From NCBI RefSeq assembly GCF_036867135.1, contig NZ_JBAJIJ010000002.1, positions 1-64,000 of the forward strand: 64,000 nucleotides of DNA, read 5' to 3'. The notes beneath the pieces are model-generated. The model was not told the DNA's origin. It searched no databases and worked only from the letters and a program-made list of their open reading frames with translations. The translations under genes were made by a program, and so were the position numbers. The number at the start of each line of letters is the position of its first letter. The stretch's first letter is position 1. Of this stretch, positions 32,714-42,490 are shown piece after piece. The DNA is from Aeromicrobium sp. Sec7.5. Its GTDB lineage: Bacteria > Actinomycetota > Actinomycetes > Propionibacteriales > Nocardioidaceae.

Positions 32714-33352
32714 TCAGGGAGCCAGTCGGTCGCGATCCCACCCGGAGCCCGAGGCGCGGAACCGGATCCGGTCGTGCAGCCGGTTCGGGCGCCCCTGCCA
32801 GAACTCGAAGGACTCCGGCGCCAGCCTCAGTCCACCCCAGTTGACCGGCCGCGTACCGGCGTCGGGCGACGCGGCGGCCTCCTCCCAACGACGTTCCAGC
32901 TCGGCACGGTCGGCCACGACGTGCGACTGCGGCGAGGCCTGGGCGCTGATGCGTCCGCCCGGCGGGCGGGAGGTGAAGTACGCGTCGGAGTCCTCGGCGC
33001 TGATGGGCGCGACCGGGCCCTCGATGCGGACCTGCCGGGACAGGTCGTGCCACAGGAGCACCGCTGCCGCGCGCGGGTTCTCACCGAGCTCCAGTCCCTT
33101 CCGGGACTCGTAGTTCGTGTGGAAGACCGCACCCTCGGCGTCGAGCGACTTGAGCAGCACGATCCGCACCGACGGCACTCCGTCGGCGGTCGCCGTCGCG
33201 AGCGCCATCGCGTTCGGCTCCGTGATGCCGGCGGCGATGGCCTCGGCGAGCCACCGGTCGAAGAGGCCGAAGGGGTCGTGGCCCGCGTCGGACTCGTCGA
33301 GGCCGACGACGCCGTACTCACGTCGCATCGCGGAAAGTTCGGGGGTGACCAT
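32714..33352 (-). CDS. pdxH: Pyridoxamine 5'-phosphate oxidase
   Basis: 212 aa. Oxidises PNP/PMP to PLP with FMN. Motifs: SVRIVLLKSLDAEGAVFHTN (FMN binding), RQVRIEGPVAPIS, FTSRPPGGRISAQASPQS, and the C-terminal ESFEFWQGRPNRLHDRIRFR. Start ATG 33352 has TACCGT (33359-33364) six bases upstream, so leaderless; an earlier GTG overlaps that box. Divergent from citrate synthase, an arrangement also found in streptomycetes. Confidence 0.95.
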   Translation of the reverse strand: MVTPELSAMRREYGVVGLDESDAGHDPFGLFDRWLAEAIAAGITEPNAMALATATADGVPSVRIVLLKSLDAEGAVFHTNYESRKGLELGENPRAAAVLLWHDLSRQVRIEGPVAPISAEDSDAYFTSRPPGGRISAQASPQSHVVADRAELERRWEEAAASPDAGTRPVNWGGLRLAPESFEFWQGRPNRLHDRIRFRASGSGWDRDRLAP

Positions 33353-33378
33353 GAGCACACGGTAACGAGGGTGGCACC

Positions 33379-34494
33379 ATGAGGGCCATGACTGAGGTAC
33401 ACCACGGACTCGAGGGCGTCATCGCCTTCGAGAGCGAGATCGCCGAGCCCGACAAGGAGGGGTCGGCGCTTCGCTACCGCGGCGTCGACATCGACGACCT
33501 CGTCGGACGCGTGCCCTTCGAGAAGATCTGGGGCCTCCTCGTCGACGGCGCCTACGAGCCGGGCCTGCCGCCGGCCGAGCCGTTCCCCATCCCGGTGCAC
33601 TCCGGCGACATCCGCGCCGACGTCCAGAGCGCGATCGCCCTCACGGCTCCGGCCTGGGGCATGAAGCAGCTCTACGACATCGACGACGTCCAGGCGCGTG
33701 AGGACCTGGCCCGGACCGCGGTCATGGTGCTCTCCTACGTCGCCCAGGCCGCTCGCGGCGTGGGCCAGCCCTTCGTGCCGCAGAGCGAGATCGACCAGTG
33801 CTCGACCGTCACCGAGCGGTTCCTCAAGCGCTGGCGCGGCGAGGTCAACCCCGACCACGTCAAGGCGATCGACGCCTACTGGGTCTCGGCGGCCGAGCAC
33901 GGCATGAACGCCTCCACCTTCACCGCCCGTGTCATCGCCTCGACCGGCGCCGACGCCGCGGCTGCCCTCTCCGGCGCGGTGGGTGCCATGTCCGGCCCGC
34001 TGCACGGCGGCGCACCCGCCCGGGTGCTCACGATGATCGAGGAGGTCGAGAAGCTGGGCGACGCCGACGCCTACGTCAAGCAGCTGCTCGACTCCGGCGA
34101 GCGCCTGATGGGCTTCGGCCACCGCGTGTACCGCGCCCAGGACCCCCGAGCGCGCACGCTGCGCCGCACGGCCCAGGAGCTCAAGGCTCCGCGTGCGGAG
34201 GTCGCCGAGGCCCTCGAGAAGGCCGCGCTCAAGGAGCTGCGCGAGCGCCGCCCCGACCGCGTGCTGGAGACGAACGTCGAGTTCTGGGCCGCCATCATGC
34301 TCGACTACGCCGAGATCCCGCCGCACATGTTCACCGCGATGTTCACGTCCGCCCGCACCGCCGGCTGGAGCGCGCACATCCTGGAGCAGAAGCGCACGGG
34401 TCGCCTGATCCGTCCGTCCGCGATCTACACCGGTCCGGCCTCGCGCCGCGCCGACGAGATCGAGGGCTGGAACCCCGACTGGGCCGACAGCTGA
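33379..34494 (+). CDS. citA: Citrate synthase 2
   Basis: 371 aa. Condenses acetyl-CoA and oxaloacetate. Active residues are in AAEHGMNASTFTARV (His), SGPLHGGAPARV (His) and the Asp of VEFWAAIMLDY; also FGHRVYRAQDPRA. Close to the short type-2 citrate synthase (Rv0889c). ATG 33379 is used; ATG 33388 nine bases later is possible. Shares a 26-bp divergent promoter region with pdxH. Confidence 0.93.
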   Translation: MRAMTEVHHGLEGVIAFESEIAEPDKEGSALRYRGVDIDDLVGRVPFEKIWGLLVDGAYEPGLPPAEPFPIPVHSGDIRADVQSAIALTAPAWGMKQLYDIDDVQAREDLARTAVMVLSYVAQAARGVGQPFVPQSEIDQCSTVTERFLKRWRGEVNPDHVKAIDAYWVSAAEHGMNASTFTARVIASTGADAAAALSGAVGAMSGPLHGGAPARVLTMIEEVEKLGDADAYVKQLLDSGERLMGFGHRVYRAQDPRARTLRRTAQELKAPRAEVAEALEKAALKELRERRPDRVLETNVEFWAAIMLDYAEIPPHMFTAMFTSARTAGWSAHILEQKRTGRLIRPSAIYTGPASRRADEIEGWNPDWADS

Positions 34495-34532
34495 GCCTGC
34501 GGGCTCACCACCCCCCGCCTAGCGTGGGGCGC

Positions 34533-35360
34533 ATGACTGTTCGCGACCTGGCCCTGACCGACTCCGTCTCCATCCCGCAGCTCGGCTTCGGCGTGTTCCA
34601 GGTGGACCCCGCCACGACCCAGCAGGTCGTCGAGCAGGCGCTCGAGGCGGGCTACCGGCACATCGACACCGCCAAGGTCTACGGCAACGAGGAGGGCGTC
34701 GGCAAGGCGCTCGCGGGCTCGGGCGTCGACCGCGACGACGTCTTCGTGACCACCAAGCTGTGGAACGCCGACCAGGGCCGTGACGCCACGCTCGCGGCGT
34801 TCGACGCCAGCCTGGATCGTCTCGGGCTCGAGGTGCTGGATCTCTACCTGATCCACTGGCCCATGCCCGAGAACGGCACGTTCGTCGAGACCTGGAGCGC
34901 CCTCGAGGAGCTCCGCGCCAGCGGTCGCGTCCGGGCCATCGGTGTCTCGAACTTCCGCGCCGAGGACCTCGCGATCCTGGAGAGCGCCGGGCTGTCGACC
35001 CCGGCCATCAACCAGGTCGAGGCGCACCCGCTCCTGACCCAGGTGTCCCTGCGGGAGTACCACCGGGCCCACGGGATCCTGACCGAGGCGTGGAGCCCGC
35101 TGGCCCAGGGCCAGGTGCTGGACCTGCCCGAGATCACGGGCATCGCCGCAGCGCACGACGCCACACCGGCCCAGGTCGTCATCGCGTGGCACCTGGCGAT
35201 CGGCAACGTCGTCATCCCGAAGTCCGTCACGCCGGAGCGGATCGTCTCGAACCACGCCGCCGCCGACATCGCGCTGACCGACAACGAGGTCACGCTCATC
35301 AGCGCACTGGACCGTGGTCACCGCGTCGGGCCGGACCCGAGCACGTTCCACGCCGCCTGA
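34533..35360 (+). CDS. Aldo/keto reductase
   Basis: 275 aa TIM-barrel NADPH enzyme of the 2,5-diketogluconate reductase type. Catalytic tetrad visible: Asp in YRHIDTAKVYGNEE, Tyr in the same block, Lys in VTTKLWN, His in YLIHWP. Conserved GVSNFRAEDL and IPKSVTPERI cofactor motifs. Leaderless: TAGCGT 34520-34525, ATG seven bases on. Confidence 0.9.
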   Translation: MTVRDLALTDSVSIPQLGFGVFQVDPATTQQVVEQALEAGYRHIDTAKVYGNEEGVGKALAGSGVDRDDVFVTTKLWNADQGRDATLAAFDASLDRLGLEVLDLYLIHWPMPENGTFVETWSALEELRASGRVRAIGVSNFRAEDLAILESAGLSTPAINQVEAHPLLTQVSLREYHRAHGILTEAWSPLAQGQVLDLPEITGIAAAHDATPAQVVIAWHLAIGNVVIPKSVTPERIVSNHAAADIALTDNEVTLISALDRGHRVGPDPSTFHAA

Positions 35361-35429
35361 CCTGCGCCGGGCGTGGGCCGTGGCGCCGGCGCCCGAAGGA
35401 CCGGCGGGCCCGGTCCCTATGCTGACTCC

Positions 35430-36308
35430 GTGAAGTCCTGGGTGGTGAAGACGGTCACGGCCCTCGTCCTCGTGGTCGCCGTCGCGGCCGTGGGGCTGGG
35501 CCTCAGCACTCCCGACGGCGAGGTGCGCGACGCCGAAGCCGACGCCTCCCCCTCGGCGAGCCCCGAGGGCACGACGGAGCCCGCCCCGGAGCCGTCGCCC
35601 GCACCCCCCACGACCGCGGCACCGACCGACCCCGCCGCCCTGTCCCCGGTCACCGGCACGTGGCCCGGCCGGCCCGCCGGCACCCCCGAGGTCTCCCCCG
35701 GCGTCGTCGACTGGTGTCCGGCGGTCCAGGTCCAGGTCAGCCACGCCGCCCGCGACGCCGTGGGCGAGGAGGCCGCGCGCGCCGCAGCGTGCCGGGCCGT
35801 GGCCTTCACGTTCGACGCCCGGTACTCACGCCTGTCCCTGCCGCGCGAGTCGTACGCCGCGGCCGACTTCGCCGGGGTGGAGGCACTCCTGACCGACCGG
35901 ACCCGGACGTCGACCTACCCACCGCGGCTGTCCGCGGTCGTTGCCGCGCCCCGCACCACCGCGGCACGCGAGGGCACCGGGGTCGTGCTGCTCGACGGTC
36001 CGAGCCCCGGCGGGGGCCGGCAGTTCTTCGGGCCGGATTGGTCGGACGTCGGCTACGTGGATCGACCGGTGTGGGTCGACCCCGCGTGGGGCGTCGTCAC
36101 GATCGACCTCCAGCGAGGTGGATCGCGACCACAGCTGTCGGCGAGCCTGGAGGCGTCGGCCGGCGTGCCCGTCTGGAATCCCCGTACGGCCGCAGCCGAG
36201 AAGCTGACGGTGCGGACGTCCGCCAGCTACGTGCTCGCCGGACCGGACTGGCGCCTGAACGGCTGGACCCTCAGCACGGACCTTGCCGGGTTCAGCCCGC
36301 TGGCGTGA
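35430..36308 (+). CDS. Secreted protein of unknown function with proline-rich linker
   Basis: 292 aa. N-terminal anchor helix (VKTVTALVLVVAVAAVGLGL), then a Pro/Ala/Thr/Glu linker (about 30-75), then a beta-rich domain with VQVQVSHAARDA, FTFDARYSRLSLP and a C-terminal half ending NGWTLSTDLAGFSPLA. No family recognised. GTG 35430 is six bases after TATGCT, a leaderless start. Followed by a strong terminator at 36333-36365. Confidence 0.7.
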   Translation: MKSWVVKTVTALVLVVAVAAVGLGLSTPDGEVRDAEADASPSASPEGTTEPAPEPSPAPPTTAAPTDPAALSPVTGTWPGRPAGTPEVSPGVVDWCPAVQVQVSHAARDAVGEEAARAAACRAVAFTFDARYSRLSLPRESYAAADFAGVEALLTDRTRTSTYPPRLSAVVAAPRTTAAREGTGVVLLDGPSPGGGRQFFGPDWSDVGYVDRPVWVDPAWGVVTIDLQRGGSRPQLSASLEASAGVPVWNPRTAAAEKLTVRTSASYVLAGPDWRLNGWTLSTDLAGFSPLA

Positions 36309-36332
36309 CCGAAGCCCCTGGAAAATGCGGCT

Positions 36333-36365
36333 GGGGCCGACCATCCCCCCGAGATGGTCGGCCCC
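36333..36365 (+). terminator. Intrinsic hairpin with C-run loop
   Basis: 13-bp perfect stem GGGGCCGACCATC/GATGGTCGGCCCC, loop CCCCCGA. It lies 25 bp after the stop of the secreted-protein gene. The C6 run spanning loop and stem is discussed under 6C-RNA likeness. Confidence 0.7.
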
Positions 36366-36717
36366 GCAGCACTGAGGAAAGACTAGACCGGCGTAGTCCT
36401 TTGTGACTAGTCCTTCGGCGCAAAGGTCCCTCCTCCCCCCGTGCGGAGGTCGGCCCGTCCGACCTCACCCATCCCGCGCACCCTCGTGACCTGCACAGAT
36501 GTCCGAGTTCTGTGGACCCGACCTCCCCTTTCGCGGTCCGCGACGCCCGACCCTACGTCTCACATGGCGAGATGTGGGGCGACTCTCAGCGATCAGACGT
36601 GGCCAGGCGTCGCGTAGCCACGTCGAACCATGTTTCACTAGTCAGGTCGAGCCGCCGGAGTCGTCGCCCTCCCTGCGACGCCACCGCTCCTCAGGACCGG
36701 TCCGCGGTTTCGGCGTT
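36366..36717 (+). other. Gene-free region, candidate small-RNA locus
   Basis: 352 bp without a convincing protein frame, between a terminator (36333-36365) and another plus-strand terminator (36718-36748). It holds the AGTCCTTTG / CAAAGGTCC dyad at 36396-36430, palindromes ACTAGT, and a second C6-loop hairpin (CCTCC-TCCCCCCGTGC-GGAGG) near 36430-36452. The terminal hairpin with T-run on the plus strand implies a rightward transcript with no upstream CDS. Confidence 0.45.
36396..36430. promoter_or_regulatory. CCTTT-N19-AAAGG dyad resembling pilus-locus sites
   Basis: GTCCTTTG at 36396-36403 and CAAAGGTCCC at 36421-36430; CTAGTC palindromes overlap. Same half-site as 601-637 and 743-779 in the Flp region, spacer two bases longer. 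Confidence 0.4.
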
Positions 36718-36748
36718 GGGCCCGCGCCGCTCCCTGCGCGGGCCCTTT
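36718..36748 (+). terminator. Intrinsic terminator with T-run, plus strand
   Basis: 10-bp stem GGGCCCGCGC (36718-36727) / GCGCGGGCCC (36736-36745) followed by TTTCC. The T-run is on the plus strand, so it ends a rightward RNA; on the minus strand AACGCC follows. Confidence 0.65.
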
Positions 36749-36766
36749 CCCTGTCCGGGGGCCTGC

Positions 36767-37744
36767 TCAGGCGTCGTACGCCGCGAGGAGCCGGTCGGCG
36801 GCCTCGGCGGCACCGAGCCGCCCCGCGAGGATCTCGTCACGCACCTCGGCGCGCACGCCACGCACGCCCTCGTGGCGGCGCAGGCGCTCCTCCAGCTCGT
36901 CGCGGACCAACGCCCACGTGAAGTCGAGCTGCTGCTGGGCCCGCTTCTCGGTCAGGCCCTTGCGCCCGAGGAACTCCCGGTGGCGGAGGATCCGGCTCCA
37001 GACGGTGTCGATGCCGGAGCCCTCCAGGCCCGAGCAGGTCAGCACCGGGGGCACCCAGTCCTTCGTGCCGGCGTAGACCATCCGCAGCGCCCCGGCGAGG
37101 TCCGTGGCGGTCATCTCCGCCTCGCGCACGCGCTCCCCGTCGGCCTTGTTGACCGCGATGACGTCGGCGATCTCCAGGATGCCCTTCTTGATGCCCTGCA
37201 GCTGGTCACCCGTTCGCGCGAGCGTGAGGAACAGGAACGTGTCGACCATGCCGGCGACCGTGATCTCGGACTGCCCGACACCGACGGTTTCGACCAGGAC
37301 CACGTCGAAGCCTGCGGCCTCCAGGATCGTCATGGCCTGGCTGGTCGCCCGCGCGACCCCGCCGAGCGTGCCCGCCGACGGCGAGGGCCGGATGTAGGCC
37401 TTGGGGTCGACGGCGAGCGCGGACATCCGGGTCTTGTCGCCGAGGACCGACCCGCCGGTGCGGACACTCGACGGATCGACCGCGAGCACGCCGACCCGGT
37501 GCCCGCGTCCGGTGAGATGGGTGCCGAGCGACTCGATCGTGGTCGACTTGCCGACACCCGGGACGCCCGAGATCCCGACCCGGACGGCACCCCCGGCATC
37601 GGGCGTCAGCGTCGTGAGCAGCTCCCGCGCCGTCGCGCGGTGGTCGGCCCGACGCGACTCGACCAGCGTGATGGCCCGCGAGACCGCCGCACGGCGCCCC
37701 TCGCGGACGCCTGCGGCCAGCTCGTCGACGTCGATCGCCACCAT
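36767..37744 (-). CDS. meaB: MeaB GTPase, methylmalonyl-CoA mutase chaperone
   Basis: 325 aa G3E P-loop GTPase. Walker A GISGVPGVGKSTTIESLG, switch segments ETVGVGQSEITVAGMVD, base-recognition NKAD (VIAVNKADGERVRE), LAVDPSSVRTGGSVLGDKTR. It protects and gates cofactor loading of methylmalonyl-CoA mutase. Third gene after mutA and mutB, 13 bp from mutB. Confidence 0.95.
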   Translation of the reverse strand: MVAIDVDELAAGVREGRRAAVSRAITLVESRRADHRATARELLTTLTPDAGGAVRVGISGVPGVGKSTTIESLGTHLTGRGHRVGVLAVDPSSVRTGGSVLGDKTRMSALAVDPKAYIRPSPSAGTLGGVARATSQAMTILEAAGFDVVLVETVGVGQSEITVAGMVDTFLFLTLARTGDQLQGIKKGILEIADVIAVNKADGERVREAEMTATDLAGALRMVYAGTKDWVPPVLTCSGLEGSGIDTVWSRILRHREFLGRKGLTEKRAQQQLDFTWALVRDELEERLRRHEGVRGVRAEVRDEILAGRLGAAEAADRLLAAYDA

Positions 37745-37757
37745 CGCCGCCCGGCCC

Positions 37758-39944
37758 TCAGTCCTGCAGCTGGGCGCGGAGCTTGTCGAGCAGCGACAGG
37801 GCGGAGTCGGCGATGACGGTGCCGGGGAGGAAGACCTCGGCGGCCCCCATCTCCTTCAGCGTCGGGACGTCGTCGGGCGGGATGACCCCACCCATGACGA
37901 CCATGATGTCGCCCCGTCCCTGCTCCTCGAGCGCCGCCTTGAGCTCCGGCAGGAGCGTCAGGTGCCCGGCCGCGAGCGAGGAGACCCCGACGATGTGGAC
38001 GTCGGCGTCGATCGCCTGCTGGGCGACCTCCTCGGGCGTGGAGAACAGCGGGCCGACGTCGACGTCGAAGCCGAGGTCGGCGAAGGCCGTGACGATGACC
38101 TTCTGACCGCGGTCGTGGCCGTCCTGGCCCATCTTGGCCACGAGGATGCGAGGACGGCGGCCCTCGGCCTCCTCGAACTCGGCCGTCGCGTCGACGACGC
38201 GCTGGATGTTGCCGCCCTGGCCGGCTTCCGTGCGGTACACACCCGAGATCGTACGGATCACGGCCTGGTGCCGCCCGTAGACCTTCTCGAGCGCGTCGGA
38301 GATCTCGCCCACGGTGGCCTTGGCCCGCGCGGCGTCGACCGCGAGGGCGAGCAGGTTGCCGTCGAGCGATCCGTCGGTCGACGAGCCTCGCTCGGCCGAC
38401 GCCGTGAGCGCCTCGAGCGAGCGCCGCACGTCGTCGTCGTTGCGCTCGGCGCGCAGGCGCTCGAGCTTGGCGACCTGCGCGCCGTAGACGGCCGCGTTGT
38501 CGACCTTCAGCACGTCGAGGGGGTCCTCGTCACGCAGGCGGTAGGTGTTGACGCCGATCACGGCCTGCTGCCCGGAGTCGATGCGGGCCTGCGTGCGCGC
38601 CGCAGCCTCCTCGATGCGCATCTTGGGGATGCCCTCCTCGATGGCCTTGGCCATGCCGCCGGCGCCCTCGACCTCCTGGATGTGCGCCCAGGCGCGGTTG
38701 GCCAGCTGCCGCGTGAGCTTCTCGACGTAGTACGAGCCGCCCCACGGGTCGATGCTGCGCGTCGTGCCCGACTCCTGCTGCAGCAGGAGCTGGGTGTTGC
38801 GGGCGATGCGGGCGCTGAAGTCGGTGGGCAGCGCGATGGCCTCGTCGAGCGCGTTGGTGTGCAGGCTCTGCGTATGGCCCTGCGTGGCCGCCATGGCCTC
38901 GATCGCGGTGCGCTGGACGTTGTTGAAGACGTCCTGTGCCGTGAGCGACCACCCGGAGGTCTGCGAGTGCGTGCGCAGCGACAGCGACTTGGGGTTCTTC
39001 GGGTCGAAGTCCTTGACCAGGCGGGCCCAGAGCGCCCGCCCCGCGCGCATCTTGGCGATCTCCATGTAGAAGTTCATGCCGATGGCCCAGAAGAAGCTCA
39101 GCCGCGGCGCGAACGCGTCGACGTCCAGGCCCACGTCGAGGCCGGCCCGGATGTACTCGACCCCGTCGGCCAGGGTGTACGCGAGCTCGAGGTCGTTCGT
39201 GGCTCCGGCCTCCTGAATGTGGTAGCCGGAGATGCTGATGGAGTTGAACCGCGGCATCTTCTGCGCCGTGTACGCGAAGATGTCGGAGATGATCCGCATC
39301 GACGGCGACGGCGGGTAGATGTAGGTGTTGCGGACCATGAACTCCTTGAGGATGTCGTTCTGGATCGTCCCCGTGAGCTGTTCCGGCTTCACCCCCTGCT
39401 CCTCGGCCGCAACGATGTAGAGCGCCAGCACCGGCAGCACAGCGCCGTTCATGGTCATCGAGACGCTCATCTCGTCGAGCGGGATGCCGTCGAACAGGGT
39501 GCGCGTGTCGTAGATCGAGTCGATCGCCACCCCCGCCATGCCGACGTCGCCCTTGACCCGCGGGTGGTCGGAGTCGTAGCCGCGGTGGGTCGCCAGGTCG
39601 AACGCGACCGACAGGCCCTTCTGGCCGGCCCGGAGGTTGCGCCGGTAGAAGGCGTTGGACTCCTCCGCGGTCGAGAAGCCGGCGTACTGGCGGACCGTCC
39701 ACGGCTGGGTCGTGTACATCGCCGGGTAGGGACCGCGCAGGAACGGCGCCTGGCCGGGGTAGGTGTCGAGCGCGTCGGCGCCCTCGAGGTCGGCGGCCGT
39801 GTAGAGCTCCTTGACGTCGATGCCCTCGGGCGCCGGCCAGGACTCCACGCCGTCGGCGGCCCGGGCGTACGCCTCGGGATCGGGCGTCGGCTGCTGCTCG
39901 GGATCCAGCGGGAACTCGGCGAAGCTGCTGGGGACGGCGGTCAT
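37758..39944 (-). CDS. mutB: Methylmalonyl-CoA mutase, large subunit
   Basis: 728 aa. Isomerises succinyl-CoA and (R)-methylmalonyl-CoA with adenosylcobalamin. N-terminal TIM-barrel ([54 protein letters not shown]) and C-terminal B12-binding domain with the DxHxxG motif in [13 protein letters not shown] (about 605-617) and [15 protein letters not shown]. Full length. Its ATG overlaps the mutA stop. Confidence 0.97.
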   Translation of the reverse strand: MTAVPSSFAEFPLDPEQQPTPDPEAYARAADGVESWPAPEGIDVKELYTAADLEGADALDTYPGQAPFLRGPYPAMYTTQPWTVRQYAGFSTAEESNAFYRRNLRAGQKGLSVAFDLATHRGYDSDHPRVKGDVGMAGVAIDSIYDTRTLFDGIPLDEMSVSMTMNGAVLPVLALYIVAAEEQGVKPEQLTGTIQNDILKEFMVRNTYIYPPSPSMRIISDIFAYTAQKMPRFNSISISGYHIQEAGATNDLELAYTLADGVEYIRAGLDVGLDVDAFAPRLSFFWAIGMNFYMEIAKMRAGRALWARLVKDFDPKNPKSLSLRTHSQTSGWSLTAQDVFNNVQRTAIEAMAATQGHTQSLHTNALDEAIALPTDFSARIARNTQLLLQQESGTTRSIDPWGGSYYVEKLTRQLANRAWAHIQEVEGAGGMAKAIEEGIPKMRIEEAAARTQARIDSGQQAVIGVNTYRLRDEDPLDVLKVDNAAVYGAQVAKLERLRAERNDDDVRRSLEALTASAERGSSTDGSLDGNLLALAVDAARAKATVGEISDALEKVYGRHQAVIRTISGVYRTEAGQGGNIQRVVDATAEFEEAEGRRPRILVAKMGQDGHDRGQKVIVTAFADLGFDVDVGPLFSTPEEVAQQAIDADVHIVGVSSLAAGHLTLLPELKAALEEQGRGDIMVVMGGVIPPDDVPTLKEMGAAEVFLPGTVIADSALSLLDKLRAQLQD

Positions 39945-41782
39945 GACGCCAGCTCCTCTCGGGTGCGGCGGAGGAAGGCCAGGGCATCGAGCCCGGCCAC
40001 GACGGAGTCGTCGGCGCCGACGTCAGCCTTGCCGGCGACGACGACGTAGGAGGCTCCGGCCTCGCGGAGCGCGGCGACCAGGTCGGTGCCCCACTCGGCA
40101 TAGGCCGAGTCGTGGCCCGTCAGGCAGACGACGGGCGCGCCGTCGTAGGCCGCGAGGACCTCGTCGACGCCGCTGGTCGCACCGGCGGCGACGGTGTCGA
40201 TGCCACCGGCGGCGAACAGGTTGGCCGCGAACGTGGCGCGGGCCGTGTGGGCGGCGATCGGGCCCATCGTGGCCAGGAACACGGGGGTCGCGACGCGGTC
40301 GTCACGCATCGCCTCGAACTCGTGCGCGTAGCGGAACACGGCGGGCGCCGTGGGGTAGGGCCGGCGCTCGGGCTGCTCCTCGTGCAGGTTCGGGAACTCG
40401 CTGACACCCGTGAGCGGCATGGCGCGCTTCGCGACCAGGAGGCCGCGAGCGTCCCGGGTGGCGAGGATCCGCTCGGCCACGAGGTCGAGCGCCTCCAGGA
40501 CACCGCCCCCGTCCTCGAGCCCAGAACCGTCCAGCTCGGCGAGGCCCGCCCAGGCGGCTCGGGCGAGGTCGTCGGTGAGCTGCTCGACCAGGTGGGACCC
40601 GCCCGCGGGGTCGGTGACCTTGGCGACGTGCGACTCGCCGATCAGCAGGCCCGAGGTGTTGCGCGCGATGCGGCGGCTGAACGCCTCCGGCAGCCCGAGC
40701 GGCTCGTCGAAGGGCAGCACCGTGACCGCAGCCGCCCCACCGACTCCGGCGGCGAAGGAGGCGACCGTGGTGCGCAGCATGTTCACGTAGGGGTCGTACG
40801 AGGTCATCATCGGGCGCGAGGTCACCCCGTGCTGACGCTGTCCGCGACCGGACTCCGCCACGCCGCTCAGCTCGGCGACCCGCGCCCACGTGCGGCGCGC
40901 CGCGCGGAACTTGGCGATCGTGGGGAACTGCTCATCGGTCGCGGCGATCCGGAACTCCAGCAGACCCGCGGCCTCGTCGACCGTCAGGCCCGCCTCGGTG
41001 AGGACACGCAGGTACGTGGCACCCGCCGCGAGCAGGTACGCCAGCTCCTGCACGTCGGAGCCACCGGCGTCGTGCACCGCGGTGCCGTCGACCACGATCG
41101 CGCCGATGCCGAGGGGCAGCGCGAGCCGCGCGGCCTCGACGGCGACGCCGAGGTCGGTCTCACCGCCGCCGAGGTCGAGTCGCGCTCGCACGGCGGTGCC
41201 GACGGGGTCGACGCCCAGGTTGCAGCCGTGGTGGGCCTGCACGGCCTTGTCCTCGATGACGGCCACGAGGGCGCGGGCCGCGCCGAGCGGGTCGTGGAGG
41301 TCCTGCACCACGACGGGCGCGAGGTCGATGAAGACCGGCTCGAGCACCTTCGCGAGCGAGTCGGTCGGCACTCCGTCGGTCCCGAGCGTGAGCCACAGCG
41401 AGTTGACGCCGTTCTCGAGGTCGGTGACGACCTCGTCGGCCGTGCGTTGACCGTCGGGGTCGGTGAACCAGGACCGGACGTCCCAGGCGCGGTTCTCGCG
41501 CAGCGCTTCGGTACCGCGGGTGAAGGGCGCCTGGCCGGGCAGGCCGGTCGGCGGCAGACCGGAGGTGAGCTCGGGCGTGCCCAGCGGTGTCACCTCGATC
41601 CCGTCGAGGGTCGTGGTCGTGAGCGTGGCCCAGGCATCGCTGTCCGGGGCGTCCTCGGCGAGCTTGCGCGTCTTGCGCAGGACGGCCGCGGTGGCCTTCT
41701 CCCACGCCTCGCGCGTCGACTCGAGGCCCTCGGCGAGCGGGACGGGCACCTCCGCAGGGGCGGCCGGCATTTCGGCTGACAT
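39941..41782 (-). CDS. mutA: Methylmalonyl-CoA mutase, small subunit
   Basis: 613 aa. Same barrel fold as MutB but non-catalytic: the DxHxxG cobalamin motif is absent (C-terminus: [15 protein letters not shown]). Pairs with MutB. ATG 41782 is chosen because TACGAT (41790-41795) stands seven bases upstream, a leaderless start; an in-frame ATG further up precedes that box. First gene of mutA-mutB-meaB, which by family links odd-chain/propionate carbon to succinyl-CoA. Confidence 0.95.
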   Translation of the reverse strand: MSAEMPAAPAEVPVPLAEGLESTREAWEKATAAVLRKTRKLAEDAPDSDAWATLTTTTLDGIEVTPLGTPELTSGLPPTGLPGQAPFTRGTEALRENRAWDVRSWFTDPDGQRTADEVVTDLENGVNSLWLTLGTDGVPTDSLAKVLEPVFIDLAPVVVQDLHDPLGAARALVAVIEDKAVQAHHGCNLGVDPVGTAVRARLDLGGGETDLGVAVEAARLALPLGIGAIVVDGTAVHDAGGSDVQELAYLLAAGATYLRVLTEAGLTVDEAAGLLEFRIAATDEQFPTIAKFRAARRTWARVAELSGVAESGRGQRQHGVTSRPMMTSYDPYVNMLRTTVASFAAGVGGAAAVTVLPFDEPLGLPEAFSRRIARNTSGLLIGESHVAKVTDPAGGSHLVEQLTDDLARAAWAGLAELDGSGLEDGGGVLEALDLVAERILATRDARGLLVAKRAMPLTGVSEFPNLHEEQPERRPYPTAPAVFRYAHEFEAMRDDRVATPVFLATMGPIAAHTARATFAANLFAAGGIDTVAAGATSGVDEVLAAYDGAPVVCLTGHDSAYAEWGTDLVAALREAGASYVVVAGKADVGADDSVVAGLDALAFLRRTREELAS

Positions 41783-41847
41783 GAGCCGCATCGTACGAGG
41801 TCCGGGGCTCTCGTGCCCACCCGGCCCGGTCACCGCTGACTGCAGCG

Positions 41848-42387
41848 TCAGGCCGTGGCGGCCCGCACCGCGTCGCCCAGCTGGGCGCGGGCCCGGCTGA
41901 TGCGACTCTTGACGGTCTGCACGCCGATTCCCTGGTGGGCGGCGATCTCGTCGTAGTTCATGTCGCCGTACTCGCGCAGCACGAGGGCCTCACGGAAGTC
42001 CTCCCCGACCTCGCGCAGCGCTGCCGTGATGAGGTCGCGATCATCGACCTGGCTGGTGACGTCCGCCGCCACCACGAGGTCGACGATGTCGTCGGTGTCG
42101 ATCGGGATGCTGCGGCGCTTGCGGCAGACCGCGATCGACGCGTTGGCGGCGATCCGGTAGCACCAGGTGCTGAACTTGGCGTTGCCCCGGAACTTGTCGA
42201 TGTTCTGCCAGGCGGAGATCAGGGTGTCCTGCAGCGCGTCCTCGGCGTCCTGCTGGTCGGCCGTGATCCGCAGGCACACCGACCACAGCACGTCGCGGCT
42301 CTCGGTGACGAGCTGGGTGAAGGCATCGGCATCACCCGCGCGGGCGCGCTCGACGAGCGAGCCCTCGGCTCCCACGGCGTGCGTCAT
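41848..42387 (-). CDS. ECF sigma factor
   Basis: 179 aa. Region 2: DALQDTLISAWQNIDKFRG then KFSTWCYRIAANASI (the RpoE-type ...W...I..N motif), Region 4: LREYGDMNYDEIAAHQGIGV followed by QTVKSRISRARAQL. Start ATG 42387 follows GGGGGG at a short distance. No anti-sigma gene adjoins; the next gene downstream is mutA, 65 bp away with its own promoter. Target genes unknown. Confidence 0.9.
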   Translation of the reverse strand: MTHAVGAEGSLVERARAGDADAFTQLVTESRDVLWSVCLRITADQQDAEDALQDTLISAWQNIDKFRGNAKFSTWCYRIAANASIAVCRKRRSIPIDTDDIVDLVVAADVTSQVDDRDLITAALREVGEDFREALVLREYGDMNYDEIAAHQGIGVQTVKSRISRARAQLGDAVRAATA

Positions 42388-42490
42388 CTGACCCCCCAGT
42401 CGGTCGAACGGGCACCAGTATGTCCCGTCCGGGGCCCGTCCACTACCGGAATCGATGGGGACGACTCCCCGTGCCGCCCGAGGCAACGCG

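Noticed and set aside
36499-36921. Protein-coding frame in the gene-free region before meaB
   Set aside because: It runs through a terminator hairpin and into antisense of meaB, is Arg/Pro/Ser rich, and lacks a ribosome binding site.
37401-40049. Plus-strand 882-codon frame opposite mutB
   Set aside because: Antisense shadow; mutB on the other strand is full length with the DxHxxG cobalamin motif.
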